Shown here piece after piece: positions 44,372 to 53,821 of a stretch of DNA of 64,000 bases (within the stretch, counting starts at the first letter, position 1; each line of letters starts with the position of its first letter). Location of the stretch: contig NZ_CP130943.1 of NCBI RefSeq assembly GCF_030656875.1, positions 1,302,001-1,366,000 of the forward strand. Direction: 5' to 3'. The notes beneath the pieces are model-generated. The model had not been told where the DNA came from, did no database searches, and worked only from the letters and a program-made list of their open reading frames with translations. The translations under genes were made by a program, and so were the position numbers. Source of the DNA: Prescottella sp. R16 (lineage in GTDB: Bacteria; Actinomycetota; Actinomycetes; Mycobacteriales; Mycobacteriaceae).

Positions 44372-44710
44372 CTACGACTGCGCGTGCCCCGACGGTACGT
44401 CGGTGAGCTCCGGCTCGTCCGCGACCACGACCAGCGGCGGTCGCTCGTCGGGTGCGTGACCGACCGCCCGCCACGACAGCAACGACCACCTCGACAGCCC
44501 GGACAGTGCCGAGCCGACACTGGCGAACGACAGCGACGACAACACCGATCCGGCGGAACCGATCGAACCTATCGACAGGACCGAGCCGACCGAACCTATC
44601 GACAGGACCGAACCCACACTGCCGATCGACAGGATCGACCCCTCGGAACGAATGGACAGGATCGACCGCCGGGACTTCCTGGACCGGATCGAACGTGTAA
44701 CTGCGGGCAT
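44372..44710 (-). CDS. Ser-Ile-Gly repeat protein
   Basis: 112 residues if it starts at ATG 44710; an ORF start at 44749 is also possible. The front half is Arg-rich, then comes a run of SILSIGSVGSVLSIGSVGS units of eight residues, then ALSGLSRWSLLSWRAVGHAP and an acidic-proline tail. Codon third positions are G/C-rich on this strand, but not on the plus strand. I recall similar short SIGS-repeat proteins in actinobacteria, all uncharacterised. It may pack as a membrane-lying beta or helical stack. No signal peptide was identified. Confidence 0.6.
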   Translation of the reverse strand: MPAVTRSIRSRKSRRSILSIRSEGSILSIGSVGSVLSIGSVGSVLSIGSIGSAGSVLSSLSFASVGSALSGLSRWSLLSWRAVGHAPDERPPLVVVADEPELTDVPSGHAQS

Positions 44711-44764
44711 GCCCCGGTCTACCACGGCTGTCCGGCCGGACACCAGCACGGAACGGCAAAGACG

Positions 44765-44794
44765 AAGGCCCCGCCGGAAATCCGGCGGGGCCTT
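44765..44794. terminator. Terminator after secreted-protein gene
   Basis: 13-bp perfect arms AAGGCCCCGCCGG and CCGGCGGGGCCTT around AAAT, 20 bases past the stop of the 44814-45578 gene. Confidence 0.82.
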
Positions 44795-44813
44795 CTGTCG
44801 GGTGTGGGACGGG

Positions 44814-45578
44814 TCAGGCGACCGCGACCATGCCGATGGTCGGCAGGAAACTGCACGTGATCGGGGCGGCGCCGTCCGGTTCGGTCGTCAGCGAACCCGA
44901 GATGACGGCCAGGACCCGACCGGGTCCGGTGTCCGCGATCGCCGAGAGCGTCGCCGGACCGTCCGGGTTGATCCGGGCCTCGGTCGTGAGGTTCTGCGTG
45001 TCCCGGCGACCGTTGTCGACGTTGATCCAGGACACCGTCATGCCCTGATCCGGTGCCGCCTTCGCGGTGCCGAGGGCGGTGAAGACGAACCCGGCCTGGC
45101 CGGCCGCGGGTCCCGGCGGGGGCAGGTGCGCCGGACCGGGGACCGCGAGAGCGGTACCGACGGAGTCGCTCGACGGGGCGATGCAGCCCTTGCCGACGGT
45201 CGGGTAGAGGAACTGGGCGATCGGCGGGCCGTCCTGCGGAATCTCCGGGCCGCCACCGCCGCTGCCGTCGAGGAACGTGATGACCCGCTCGAGCGTCGAC
45301 TTCAACTCCGGCGGCAGATTCGCACCCTCGAGCAGAGCGCGGGCCTGCGCGAGCAGGTCGGCCTTGGCGTCGACGTCGGCGATGTCCGCCGGCGCCGCGA
45401 CCGCACCCATGATGGCCGGTGCGAGCGACGCCAGGGCCTCGACCGGGACGCCTTCGGGAAGCGCGGGCGGGGCGGGTTCCGCGGCAGCGGTGGCCGGGAC
45501 GGCGAGCGTGGCGGCGGCAGCGACTGCGCACGCGGTGATCGCTCGGCGCATTCCTCGGTTACGAATCACGGTTCCCAT
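44814..45578 (-). CDS. Secreted protein with WxNVxNG/DTGPG domain
   Basis: 254 residues from ATG 45578; an internal ATG at 45551 is also plausible. Sec signal MRRAITACAVAAAATLAVPA, cleaved near ATAAA. The first half of the mature protein is helical (LASLAPAIMGAVAAPADIAD). The second half has GKGCIAPSSDSVGTALAVPG, WINVDNG and IADTGPGRVLAVISGSL and two likely disulfide Cys. The WxNVxNG/DTGPG pair is shared with the shorter secreted protein at 9983-10414. No function is known. Confidence 0.78.
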   Translation of the reverse strand: MGTVIRNRGMRRAITACAVAAAATLAVPATAAAEPAPPALPEGVPVEALASLAPAIMGAVAAPADIADVDAKADLLAQARALLEGANLPPELKSTLERVITFLDGSGGGGPEIPQDGPPIAQFLYPTVGKGCIAPSSDSVGTALAVPGPAHLPPPGPAAGQAGFVFTALGTAKAAPDQGMTVSWINVDNGRRDTQNLTTEARINPDGPATLSAIADTGPGRVLAVISGSLTTEPDGAAPITCSFLPTIGMVAVA

Positions 45579-45833
45579 CCTTTACGTACGACCCGATCGT
45601 GACCTACGTCGCGTGCAGTCTATGCATGCTGTGACGTCACTGCCACGGCCCCGTGACCATATCCCGTGACGCATGAGGGGCAAGTGAACTTTGATTCAAC
45701 TGTTACGCGTGGGCAAAGCGGTTTGTCGACGGCCTGCCCCCACGCGTTACGCTGACGCGACTTCGGGGCTCGTCCCGCCGTCGCATCACACCGCGTGCGC
45801 ACAGCCACACGATCACGGGGAGAACACCAGCCA

Positions 45834-47111
45834 GTGCCGGAGCAGTCACTCGTCGAGCGGGAATCCCGCAAGCACACCGTGTGGTCCCGGTTCCTCCGAT
45901 GGGCGCCGATGGTGCTCGCGGTGTCGGTCCTGGCGCGACTGCTGTGGACGGTGCTGACCCCCAACGGCCTCAACTTCGTCGACCTGCACGTCTACGTCGA
46001 CGGTTCGGCGGCCCTGCTGCGCGGCGACCTGTACGCGTTCACGTACTCCGACGACACCCCCGACTTCCCGCTGCCGTTCACCTATCCACCGTTCGCGGCC
46101 CTGGTGTTCCTGCCCCTGCACTACCTGCCGTTCGGTCTGGTGGGGCTGCTCTGGCAGGCCGGCACCGTCGTCGCACTGTTCTTCGTCGTCCGGATCAGTC
46201 TCGAACTGCTGCTCGGTGACGCCGCCCGCACCCGGTACTGGCAGTCGATCGCGATGCTGTGGACCGCCGTCGGCGTGTGGAGCGAACCGGTGCGGACGAC
46301 CCTCGACTACGGGCAGGTCAACGTCTTCCTCGTGCTCGGTGCGATGCTCGCGGTCCGCAGCACCCGCTGGTGGGTGTCCGGCGGCATCGTCGGCGTACTC
46401 GCCGGAATCAAACTGACCCCCGCCGTCACCGGCCTGTACTTCCTGGCGCAGCGCCGGTGGCGGGCCGCTGTGTTCTCGGCCGTCGCGTTCGCCGGCACCG
46501 TCGCCGTCAGCTACGTCGTGATCGGAGCCCAGGCCCGCGACTACTTCACCACCAAGTTCGGTGACGCCGACCGGATCGGCCCGGTCGGCTCGGCATGGAA
46601 CCAGTCGCTGCGAGGCGCACTCAGCCGGCTCGCCGGCCACGATGTCGGCACCGGTCCGGTGTGGATCGTGGGCGTCGCGATCGCCGCCGCGCTCGTGGTC
46701 CTCGCGTGGCGCGCTCTCGACCGCGAGGACCGGCTCGGCACGCTCGTGCTCGTGCAACTTCTCGGACTGCTGGTGTCACCGATCTCGTGGGTGCACCACT
46801 GGGTGTGGGTGCTGCCCATGCTGATCTGGCTGGTGCACGGGCCGTACCGCCACCTGCTCGGTACCCGGATCGTGGCCGCGTCCTGGCTCGCGGTCACCGT
46901 CGTCGGGGTGCCGTGGGTGCTGCATCGTCTCGAAGGCGAAGCCATTTCCCGTCCCGGCGCACTCGCGTGGGCCGGGACTGTCAACGTGGCCGGGGCGCTC
47001 GTCGTGTTCGGGTGGGTCGCGTACGCCGGACGCCGTGCGACGGCTAGGGAGTCGGCGGAGACGACGCCAGCGCGTCGATCCGACGTGCCAGCTCCAGATC
47101 CGCGGCCGTGA
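45834..47111 (+). CDS. GT87-family polyprenyl mannosyltransferase (DUF2029)
   Basis: 425 residues from GTG 45834, with GGGGAGAAC upstream. About ten membrane helices. The first external loop has NFVDLHVYVDGSAALLRGDL and FTYPPFAALVFLPLHYLPF; the Asp in the VDLHVY region is the acidic residue typical of GT-C enzymes, and ISWVHHWVWVLPML is a later conserved stretch. GT87 enzymes of mycolata (PimE, MptC-type) add alpha-1,2-mannose from polyprenyl phosphate to PIM or lipomannan outside the membrane. Its end overlaps the convergent PCD gene by 68 bases. Confidence 0.88.
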   Translation: MPEQSLVERESRKHTVWSRFLRWAPMVLAVSVLARLLWTVLTPNGLNFVDLHVYVDGSAALLRGDLYAFTYSDDTPDFPLPFTYPPFAALVFLPLHYLPFGLVGLLWQAGTVVALFFVVRISLELLLGDAARTRYWQSIAMLWTAVGVWSEPVRTTLDYGQVNVFLVLGAMLAVRSTRWWVSGGIVGVLAGIKLTPAVTGLYFLAQRRWRAAVFSAVAFAGTVAVSYVVIGAQARDYFTTKFGDADRIGPVGSAWNQSLRGALSRLAGHDVGTGPVWIVGVAIAAALVVLAWRALDREDRLGTLVLVQLLGLLVSPISWVHHWVWVLPMLIWLVHGPYRHLLGTRIVAASWLAVTVVGVPWVLHRLEGEAISRPGALAWAGTVNVAGALVVFGWVAYAGRRATARESAETTPARRSDVPAPDPRP

Positions 47112-47343
47112 TCCCGCCCGCGGAATGCGTCGACAGGGTGTACGTCACGGTGCGCCAGCGGATGTCGATGTCGGGATGGTGGTTCATCGACTCCGCGGCT
47201 TCCGCGACCCGGTCGACGAGAACGATCGCGGCGGGGAAGCTCGTCGATTCGATCGTGCGGACGAGCGTGGCGCCGTCGCGGCGCCACGCGGGGAGGTCGG
47301 TGAGTGCGGAGTCGATCTCGGGGTCGGACAACAACTCGGCCAT
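47044..47343 (-). CDS. Pterin-4a-carbinolamine dehydratase
   Basis: 99 residues. The core EAAESMNHHPDIDIRWRTVT contains the catalytic His-His-Pro set, and YTLSTHSAGGITAADLELAR is the usual C-terminal part. It recycles tetrahydropterin after aromatic amino acid hydroxylation; in organisms without such hydroxylases it may support molybdopterin or other pterin use. Its 3' end lies inside the convergent mannosyltransferase gene's last codons. Confidence 0.92.
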   Translation of the reverse strand: MAELLSDPEIDSALTDLPAWRRDGATLVRTIESTSFPAAIVLVDRVAEAAESMNHHPDIDIRWRTVTYTLSTHSAGGITAADLELARRIDALASSPPTP

Positions 47344-47376
47344 ACCCCATCATGGGACGCCGACACGGAGGCTGCA

Positions 47377-47769
47377 ATGAGCGTCGAACGCGAGGTCGTC
47401 GCGGCCGCGGTGATCCGGGACGGCCGGCTGCTGCTCGCGCAGCGCACCCGGCCGCCGGAGCTGGCGGGCCTGTGGGAGCTGCCCGGAGGCAAGGTCGAAC
47501 AGGGCGAGAGTCCCGCCGACGCGGTGCGCCGGGAACTGCGCGAGGAACTGGGCGTGGAGGTGGCACCGGGGGAGCGGATCGGGGCCGACGTGCCGCTGCG
47601 GGACGGGCTGGTGCTCCGGGCCTATCGGGCGGAGTTGATCGACGGTGTCCCCCGCCCACTCGACCACGCTGCGCTGCGCTGGGTGGACGCGGACGAACTG
47701 CCGTCGATCGCGCTCGTCGGCAACGATCGGGGCTGGGTGCCGGACCTGGTGGCGCTGCTCGTCGGTTGA
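47377..47769 (+). CDS. mutT: MutT-type Nudix hydrolase
   Basis: 130 residues from ATG 47377, with CGGAGG eight bases upstream. The Nudix box is GGKVEQGESPADAVRRELRE continuing ELGV, complete with the catalytic Glu residues, and RTRPPELAGLWELPGG precedes it as in MutT. It cleaves oxidised nucleotides such as 8-oxo-dGTP to monophosphates, limiting mutation. It is divergent from the PCD gene and convergent with the small basic protein. Confidence 0.9.
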   Translation: MSVEREVVAAAVIRDGRLLLAQRTRPPELAGLWELPGGKVEQGESPADAVRRELREELGVEVAPGERIGADVPLRDGLVLRAYRAELIDGVPRPLDHAALRWVDADELPSIALVGNDRGWVPDLVALLVG

Positions 47770-47772
47770 CGT

Positions 47773-47955
47773 TCAGGCTGCCCGGGCCTTCTTGAGCCCC
47801 TTCTTGAGCTCCTTCTTGGTGGCACCCTGGTCCTCGAGCTTCTTCATCCTCATGATCACGACCGGGCACTTCAGGCAGCGGGTCTTCTTGCGGCAGCACT
47901 TCTTCTTGGGCTTGAGGCCGGACACCTCGGAGGCCTTCACCTTGCCTTTGCCCAT
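47773..47955 (-). CDS. Small Lys/Cys-rich basic protein
   Basis: 60 residues from ATG 47955. The sequence contains KPKKKCCRKKTRCLKCPVV, with four Cys and very high Lys, then MRMKKLEDQGATKKELKKGL. The CC-x5-C-x2-C spacing might bind zinc or a nucleic acid. Small, conserved-looking actinobacterial proteins of this type are uncharacterised. It is divergent from typA over a 356-base gap. Confidence 0.75.
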   Translation of the reverse strand: MGKGKVKASEVSGLKPKKKCCRKKTRCLKCPVVIMRMKKLEDQGATKKELKKGLKKARAA

Positions 47956-48311
47956 GTGCGAACCGGCCTTCCTCCCGAACCCGACGCCCGAATCGACGTC
48001 GCGGAAGTTAGCGTACCCTCATATTTCGGTGGCGCCCAGGTGTCGGAGGGTCAGTGGCGTATATCACGATTCGCAGGTCGAGGCCCGATTTCCGAGGCCG
48101 CGATGTGGGCGGAGCCCGTACGGGCGGGTAGGGTATTCGCTGGCCGCAATGCCTCCGTCGGCGCAGATGTCGTGATCTTTCCCGCGACCTCGATGCGTTC
48201 CGCGACGAGGGGGATCGCGAATGGGACATCACGCATGCGCGCAGCGGCAGCCATACGCCGTGCGACACCAATCTCGCGTGGCCCACGTCAGCAGCCAGGA
48301 GAACGCCCCGC
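47956..48311. other. Divergent promoter region before typA
   Basis: About 350 bases between the small basic protein and typA. No ORF with supporting context was found. No clear -35/-10 pair or riboswitch could be supported. It ends in a short purine stretch before the typA GTG. Confidence 0.4.
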
Positions 48312-50207
48312 GTGAGCACCAGTAACTTCCGTAACGTCGCCATCGTCGCGCACGTCGACCATGGCAAGACCACTCTCGTCGACGCCATGCTGCGCCAGTC
48401 CGGCGCTTTCGCCGAGCGGGCCGAGTTGGTCGACCGCGTCATGGACTCCGGTGACCTCGAACGCGAGAAGGGCATCACCATCCTCGCGAAGAACACCGCC
48501 GTCCACCGTCACAACGCCGATGGCACCGTCACGGTGATCAATGTGATCGACACCCCGGGTCACGCCGACTTCGGTGGCGAGGTCGAGCGCGGCCTGTCGA
48601 TGGTCGACGGTGTCGTCCTGCTCGTCGACGCCTCCGAAGGCCCGCTGCCACAGACCCGGTTCGTGCTGCGCAAGGCACTCGCCGCATCGCTGCCGGTCAT
48701 CATCGTCGTCAACAAGACGGACCGCCCCGACGCTCGCATCGAAGAGGTCGTCTCCGAGGCGCAGGACCTGCTCCTCGACCTGGCGTCCGACCTCGACGAC
48801 GAGGCCGCCGCCGCTGCCGAGGCCCTGCTGGACCTGCCGGTCCTGTACGCGTCGGGGCGCGAGGGCAAGGCGTCGATGAACCAGCCGGAGAACGGCCAGG
48901 CTCCCGACACCGAGAACCTCGACGTCCTGTTCGACGTCCTCATGGAGCACGTCCCGGCCCCGAAGGGCGACGTGTCCGCGCCGCTGCAGGCCCACGTCAC
49001 CAACCTCGACGCCTCCGACTTCCTGGGTCGTCTCGCCCTGGTCCGCATCCACAACGGTGAACTCCGCAAGGGCCAGCAGGTTGCGTGGATGCACGCCGAC
49101 GGCGTCAAGAACGTCAAGATCACCGAGCTGCTCAAGACGGTCGGTGTCGAGCGCGAGCCCGGTGAGGTCGCCGTCGCCGGCGACATCGTCGCCGTCGCCG
49201 GTATCCCCGACATCATGATCGGTGACACCCTCGCCGACACCGAGAGCCCGGTCGCCCTGCCGACGATCGCCATCGACGATCCCGCGATCTCCGTCGTCAT
49301 CGGCACCAACACGTCGCCGCTCGTCGGCCGCGTCAAGGGGCACAAGCTCACCGCCCGCATGGTGAAGTCCCGCCTCGACTCCGAGCTCATCGGCAACGTG
49401 TCCCTGCGGGTCCTCGACATCGGTCGCCCCGACGCGTGGGAGGTCCAGGGCCGTGGCGAACTGGCGCTGGCCATCCTCGTCGAGCAGATGCGCCGCGAGG
49501 GCTTCGAGCTCACCGTCGGCAAGCCGCAGGTGGTCACCAAGCAGGTCGACGGCAAGGTGCACGAGCCGTTCGAGGAACTGACGATCGACACCCCCGAGGA
49601 GCACCTCGGCGCGATCACGCAGCTGCTGGCCAACCGCAAGGGCAAGATGGTCCAGATGACCAACCACGGCACCGGCTGGGTGCGGATGGAGTTCATCGTC
49701 CCGGCCCGCGGCCTGATCGGTTTCCGCACCGACTTCATGACCGAGACCCGCGGCACCGGTATCGCCAACGCCGTCTCGCACGGCTACGGTCCGTGGGCCG
49801 GTGAGATCCGCGCCCGCCACACCGGTTCGTTGGTCTCGGACCGCACCGGCTCGGTGACCCCGTTCGCGATGATCCAGCTCGCCGATCGCGGCACGTTCTT
49901 CGTCGAGCCGGGCTCCGACACGTACGAGGGCATGGTCGTGGGCATCAACCCGCGCGCCGAGGACCTCGACATCAATGTCACCAAGGAGAAGAAGCTCACC
50001 AACATGCGTTCGGCCACCGCCGACGCCACGGAGACCCTCGCGAAGCCGATCGAGCTGTCGCTCGAGGCCGCGATGGAGTTCTGTGCCGCCGACGAGTGCG
50101 TCGAGGTCACCCCCGAGGCGATCCGCGTGCGCAAGCTGCACCTGTCCCAGACCGACCGTGCCCGTGAGCGTTCGCGGCAGAAGGCTCGTGACAAGGCCGC
50201 ACTGTAA
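48312..50207 (+). CDS. typA: Translational GTPase TypA/BipA
   Basis: 631 residues from GTG 48312. G1 is AHVDHGKT (residues 13-20), the switch I region is [15 protein letters not shown]3 is [11 protein letters not shown] and G4 is NKTD. The C-terminal domains carry [20 protein letters not shown] and the family tail [12 protein letters not shown]. It is a ribosome-binding GTPase related to EF-G used in stress and ribosome assembly. The typA-lpqW-mshB order equals that of mycobacteria. A strong hairpin terminator follows 13 bases after the stop. Confidence 0.97.
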   Translation: MSTSNFRNVAIVAHVDHGKTTLVDAMLRQSGAFAERAELVDRVMDSGDLEREKGITILAKNTAVHRHNADGTVTVINVIDTPGHADFGGEVERGLSMVDGVVLLVDASEGPLPQTRFVLRKALAASLPVIIVVNKTDRPDARIEEVVSEAQDLLLDLASDLDDEAAAAAEALLDLPVLYASGREGKASMNQPENGQAPDTENLDVLFDVLMEHVPAPKGDVSAPLQAHVTNLDASDFLGRLALVRIHNGELRKGQQVAWMHADGVKNVKITELLKTVGVEREPGEVAVAGDIVAVAGIPDIMIGDTLADTESPVALPTIAIDDPAISVVIGTNTSPLVGRVKGHKLTARMVKSRLDSELIGNVSLRVLDIGRPDAWEVQGRGELALAILVEQMRREGFELTVGKPQVVTKQVDGKVHEPFEELTIDTPEEHLGAITQLLANRKGKMVQMTNHGTGWVRMEFIVPARGLIGFRTDFMTETRGTGIANAVSHGYGPWAGEIRARHTGSLVSDRTGSVTPFAMIQLADRGTFFVEPGSDTYEGMVVGINPRAEDLDINVTKEKKLTNMRSATADATETLAKPIELSLEAAMEFCAADECVEVTPEAIRVRKLHLSQTDRARERSRQKARDKAAL

Positions 50208-50220
50208 AGTGCGCTGACGT

Positions 50221-50268
50221 GCCTGCGCGCCTTTTCGAGGGTAGTCACTACCGGAAAGGCGCGCAGGC
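50221..50268 (+). terminator. Intrinsic terminator after typA
   Basis: 14-bp arms GCCTGCGCGCCTTT and AAAGGCGCGCAGGC enclose a second small stem GGTAG/CTACC. Confidence 0.82.
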
Positions 50269-50297
50269 GGCGTAGCCGCATACGAAGGGACGGGTGA

Positions 50298-52070
50298 GTG
50301 AGACGGGTGTTGCCGGGGGTTGCCTCGTTGGTCGCCGGGCTTGCTCTCACCGCCTGCACCGCCAATCCGCCGCCGCCGGTGGAGAGCACGGACAGTCCGA
50401 AGCCGACGACAGCGGTCACTGCGGCGAAGAACACCGTCGTGGTCGGGATCGACGATGTCGGTCTCGGGTTCAATCCGCATCTGCTGGCCGATCAGTCGCC
50501 GGTGAATGCGGCGGTGTCGTCGCTGGTGTTGCCGAGCCCGTTCCGCCCGGTGTCGGATCCGGCCCGGCCCGGGGTCACCGAGTGGGTGCCCGATCCGTCG
50601 GTGCTGGTGTCGGCGACTCTCGCGCCGCCGACACCGGAGGCGCCGGTGTCGATCGTCTACCAGCTTCGTAACGAGGCCCAGTGGTCCGACGGTGCACCGA
50701 TCGCGGCCGAGGATTTCCGTTATCTGTGGCGGCAGATGCTCGGCCAGCCCGGTGTCGTGGATCCGGCCGGCTACGGATTGATCGAGGACATCGAATCGTC
50801 CGGTGGCGGGAAGACGGTCACGGTCCGGTTGTCCGCGCCGTATCCGGCGTGGCGGGAATTGTTCACCGATCTGGTGCCGTCGCATCTGCTCAAGGACTCG
50901 CCGGGCGGTTTTGCGCGCGGCCTGCTCGACGGAATCCCGGTGTCCGGCGGCCGATTCCACATCAAGTCGGTCGATCGGGGACGGGACGAGATCCTCCTCG
51001 AACGCAACGACCGGTTCTGGGACACCCCGGCCGAACCCGATCAGATCCAGATGCGTCGGGGCGGTTCACCCGCCCAGCTGTCCGATTCGATGCGTTCGGG
51101 AGACGTTCAGGTGGCGCGCGTGCACGGTGGTGCGGCGACGCTCGCGCAGTTGTCGGCGATCCCGGACGTCCGTACCGGTACCGAGTTGCAGCCGCGGGTC
51201 CTGTCGGTGGCACTCAACGGCAGAACGTCCGAACTGTCGAACGTTTCCGTGCGGAAGGGGCTGCTCGGGCTGTTGGATGCGCATCTTCTCGCGATGGTCG
51301 GTGCCGGCACCGAGTCCGCGGTCGTTCCGGCCCGCGCGCAGGTGCTGGCTCCGTCCGATCCGGGGTACACGGCCACGGCCCCGCCGGCGCCCACCCGGGA
51401 GCAGGCGGTCGCCTGGCTGGCGGAGGCCGGCTACCACGTGGCCCCGAACAGCGGTGAGAACATCGACCCGGAGACGGCGACGGACGGCCGGCTGATGCGC
51501 GGTGACGAGCAGTTGACGCTCGTACTCGGCGCACCCGAGAACGACGACACCGCGATCGCCGTCGCGAACACCGTGGCCGATCAGTGGCGCGGGGCGGGAG
51601 TCGCGGCGTCCGTCCGGGCGTTGCGGGCCGAGGACCTCTACGGTGATGCCCTCGAATCGGGCCGCGTCGACGCCGTCGTCGGGTGGGAGCGGGCCGGATC
51701 GGATCCGGCGACGGCCCTCGCGTCGCGGTTCGGTTGTGTGCCCGTTGCGTTGCCGGAGACGGCGACGGAGCCGCCGCCGTCCACGAATTCCGGCGACCCG
51801 GTGGGTCTGCAGGCGCCGAGCAACATGTCGGGAGTGTGTGATCCGGCATTGCAGCCCGAGATCGATGCCGCGCTGCGCGGTGAGACGGACGTGTCACGGG
51901 TGATCGCGGACGCCGAACCGCGGCTGTGGGAGCTTGCCGCAACGCTGCCGGTGCTGCAGGACAACGTGATCGTCGCGGCCGGCCCCGGCGTCGAAGGTGT
52001 GGCACTGGCGGGTCCGGTACGGGTCGGCATCTTCGTGGACGCCCCCGCATGGACCCGGACGTCGACATGA
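50298..52070 (+). CDS. lpqW: LpqW-like lipoprotein, family-5 binding fold
   Basis: 590 residues from GTG 50298. The lipobox is LTAC. The body is a family-5 solute-binding fold: IVYQLRNEAQWSDGAPIAAE and DFRYLWRQMLGQPGVVDPAG match the family signature, and CDPALQPEIDAALRG lies near the C-terminus. In mycobacteria LpqW, sitting in the same place between typA and mshB, steers intermediates into lipomannan/LAM rather than binding a nutrient. That role is likely here by synteny and fold. No transporter genes are adjacent. Confidence 0.88.
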   Translation: MRRVLPGVASLVAGLALTACTANPPPPVESTDSPKPTTAVTAAKNTVVVGIDDVGLGFNPHLLADQSPVNAAVSSLVLPSPFRPVSDPARPGVTEWVPDPSVLVSATLAPPTPEAPVSIVYQLRNEAQWSDGAPIAAEDFRYLWRQMLGQPGVVDPAGYGLIEDIESSGGGKTVTVRLSAPYPAWRELFTDLVPSHLLKDSPGGFARGLLDGIPVSGGRFHIKSVDRGRDEILLERNDRFWDTPAEPDQIQMRRGGSPAQLSDSMRSGDVQVARVHGGAATLAQLSAIPDVRTGTELQPRVLSVALNGRTSELSNVSVRKGLLGLLDAHLLAMVGAGTESAVVPARAQVLAPSDPGYTATAPPAPTREQAVAWLAEAGYHVAPNSGENIDPETATDGRLMRGDEQLTLVLGAPENDDTAIAVANTVADQWRGAGVAASVRALRAEDLYGDALESGRVDAVVGWERAGSDPATALASRFGCVPVALPETATEPPPSTNSGDPVGLQAPSNMSGVCDPALQPEIDAALRGETDVSRVIADAEPRLWELAATLPVLQDNVIVAAGPGVEGVALAGPVRVGIFVDAPAWTRTST

Positions 52071-52083
52071 GTGAGGTGGCCCG

Positions 52084-52962
52084 GTGAGTTCGCGTCGAAT
52101 CCTGTTCGTACACGCGCATCCCGACGACGAGACGCTGACGACGGGCGGCACCATCGCCCGGTACGCGTCCGGCGGCGCGGAGGTGACCGTCGTGACGTGC
52201 ACGCTCGGTGAGGAGGGGGAGGTGATCGGCGACGCGTGGGCGGGACTGGTCGCCGACCGGGCCGACCAGTTGGGTGGTTACCGGATCCTCGAGCTCACCC
52301 GGGCACTGCAGGCGTTGGGCGCCGCCGGGCCCCGGTTCCTCGGCGGGGCCGGACGGTGGCGGGACTCGGGCATGGCGGGGACGCCGTCGGCCGCGAATCC
52401 GCGAGCCTTCGTCAACTCGGACGACGACGAGGTGATCGGGGCGCTCGTCGCGGTGATCCGCGAACTGCGGCCCCACGTCGTCGTCACCTACGATCCGGTC
52501 GGCGGGTATGGGCATCCGGATCATGTTCGGGCACACCGCATCACGACCGCGGCGGTCGAGGCGTCCGGTGCCGGGTCGTGTCCCGGTTCGGGGGATCCGT
52601 GGGAGGTCGCGAAGTTCTACTGGACCGTCACCGAACGGTCCGCACTGGATGCGGGTCTGGCTGCGATCGGGGAGATCCCGGCCGGGTGGCGGATGCCGGA
52701 AGCCGGTGAGCTGCCGAGCGTTCCGGACGTCGAGGTGACGGCGGCGGTGGACGTGTCGCCGGTGCTGGACGCGAAGATCGCGGCGCTGCGCGCCCATGCC
52801 ACCCAGGTGGCGGTGGCGGCGTCGGAGACCGCGATGGCCCTCTCGAACGATGTGGCCCAGCCGATCCTGGCGGAGGAGCACTTCGTGCTGGTCCGCGGGC
52901 AGGCCGGACCGGTCGACGACTCCGGTAGGGAGACCGACCTGTTCGCCGGGATCGACGTGTGA
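52084..52962 (+). CDS. mshB: Mycothiol deacetylase MshB
   Basis: 292 residues from GTG 52084, 13 bases after lpqW. The zinc and catalytic motif is [14 protein letters not shown] (His12, Asp15 region), with [13 protein letters not shown] later giving the third ligand. It deacetylates N-acetylglucosaminyl-inositol, step 3 of mycothiol synthesis. The mid-region [16 protein letters not shown] is typical of MshB rather than the related amidase Mca. Probably co-transcribed with lpqW. Confidence 0.95.
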   Translation: MSSRRILFVHAHPDDETLTTGGTIARYASGGAEVTVVTCTLGEEGEVIGDAWAGLVADRADQLGGYRILELTRALQALGAAGPRFLGGAGRWRDSGMAGTPSAANPRAFVNSDDDEVIGALVAVIRELRPHVVVTYDPVGGYGHPDHVRAHRITTAAVEASGAGSCPGSGDPWEVAKFYWTVTERSALDAGLAAIGEIPAGWRMPEAGELPSVPDVEVTAAVDVSPVLDAKIAALRAHATQVAVAASETAMALSNDVAQPILAEEHFVLVRGQAGPVDDSGRETDLFAGIDV

Positions 52963-52966
52963 GCGG

Positions 52967-53635
52967 TCAGCCGAGTCGTAGATCCGGACGGTAGCGGTGC
53001 ACCCAGGCGCCGATGGTGCCGGTGCGCCAGTGCTCCTCGAACTCCGCGGCGTTGATCGTGGCGGCCGGCGTGTGGAAGGGCTCTCCGGCCTGTAGTCGTG
53101 AGCCGAGAGCCTGATCCTGTGCAGCGAGGATTCGCCGGGATGCGCCCGGAACCGGACGCACCACACCACGGCCGGTGAGGACGACGGCCGTCTCGGCTCG
53201 TAGCGCCGCCGTTGCGGCATTGCCGATCGTGCGAGCCCGGCTGCTCATCCACCAGGGCGGGTCCGCGACGACGTTGACGGGGGCGTCGCACACCCCGGTG
53301 AGCCCGTTCCACGGGATCTCGACGATCGTGGCTGCGTCGATCCGGGTGAGGCCGGTGGGCGAGAGGACGAGGCGTTTGGCGTCGTACCTCGCGCGCAGCC
53401 GACGGGTGTTGCGCAAGTGCAGGACCGCAGTGGCGCCGACGGCCACCGCGACGGTGGCAGGCCAGTAGATTTCCGGTGATCGCGGATAGATCAGGCCGAC
53501 GACGAGCATCACGAGCAGCCCGATCGCGCATGCGAACACTACGAGTTGTGGAAGGGACCGCGGGTTCGGCTGATCGGCACGCAGAATGCAGCGCAGTTCG
53601 ACACTTCCCCCCGCGGCCGCGTACGGCAGCGTCAT
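52967..53635 (-). CDS. Membrane-anchored protein of unknown function
   Basis: 222 residues from ATG 53635; an upstream in-frame start at 53686 is less supported. Two adjacent membrane helices, LPQLVVFACAIGLLVMLVVG and WPATVAVAVGATAVLHL, are followed by a cytosolic beta-rich domain (KRLVLSPTGLTRIDAATIVE, IPWNGLTGV). The pattern resembles PH-like/YdbT-type membrane proteins. It is convergent with mshB, five bases between stops. Confidence 0.7.
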   Translation of the reverse strand: MTLPYAAAGGSVELRCILRADQPNPRSLPQLVVFACAIGLLVMLVVGLIYPRSPEIYWPATVAVAVGATAVLHLRNTRRLRARYDAKRLVLSPTGLTRIDAATIVEIPWNGLTGVCDAPVNVVADPPWWMSSRARTIGNAATAALRAETAVVLTGRGVVRPVPGASRRILAAQDQALGSRLQAGEPFHTPAATINAAEFEEHWRTGTIGAWVHRYRPDLRLG

Positions 53636-53706
53636 GACGGGAGAAGCTACCGGACCGACGCTCCCGTATGCTGTGACCCGCGCCACTGATTATCGAGCGT
53701 GAGGGC

Positions 53707-53808
53707 ATGGGCATGAACTGGCACGACCTCTACTACGGTTCGGTGTACGGCTTCGCGGACTGGGTGAGCGACCTGCTGACGTCGCTCGGGTATCCGCCGG
53801 TGCCGTGA
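53707..53808 (+). CDS. Tiny aromatic peptide, 33 aa (PorA/PorH-like?)
   Basis: ATG 53707, with a second ATG at 53713. The peptide reads MGMNWHDLYYGSVYGFADWV, then a Leu-rich end and PPVP. It has no signal peptide and many Trp/Tyr residues that favour a membrane interface. The ribosome site (GTGAGGG) is weak. It lies in a 186-base gap between a minus-strand gene and the next plus-strand gene. Size and composition recall corynebacterial PorA, with no close sequence match claimed. Confidence 0.45.
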   Translation: MGMNWHDLYYGSVYGFADWVSDLLTSLGYPPVP

Positions 53809-53821
53809 GATCATCGGGGTC

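Noticed and set aside
44366..44860. Plus-strand frame with a CNCGH...H...C...GH string resembling a zinc ribbon
   Set aside because: Most codons end in A in the middle part, unlike real genes here, and it runs through a terminator. The minus-strand Ser-Ile-Gly frame has coding-type base use.
45703..45749. Imperfect inverted repeat TTACGCGTGGG before the GT87 gene
   Set aside because: One mismatch in 11 pairs and a 25-base loop; not convincing as operator or terminator without conservation.
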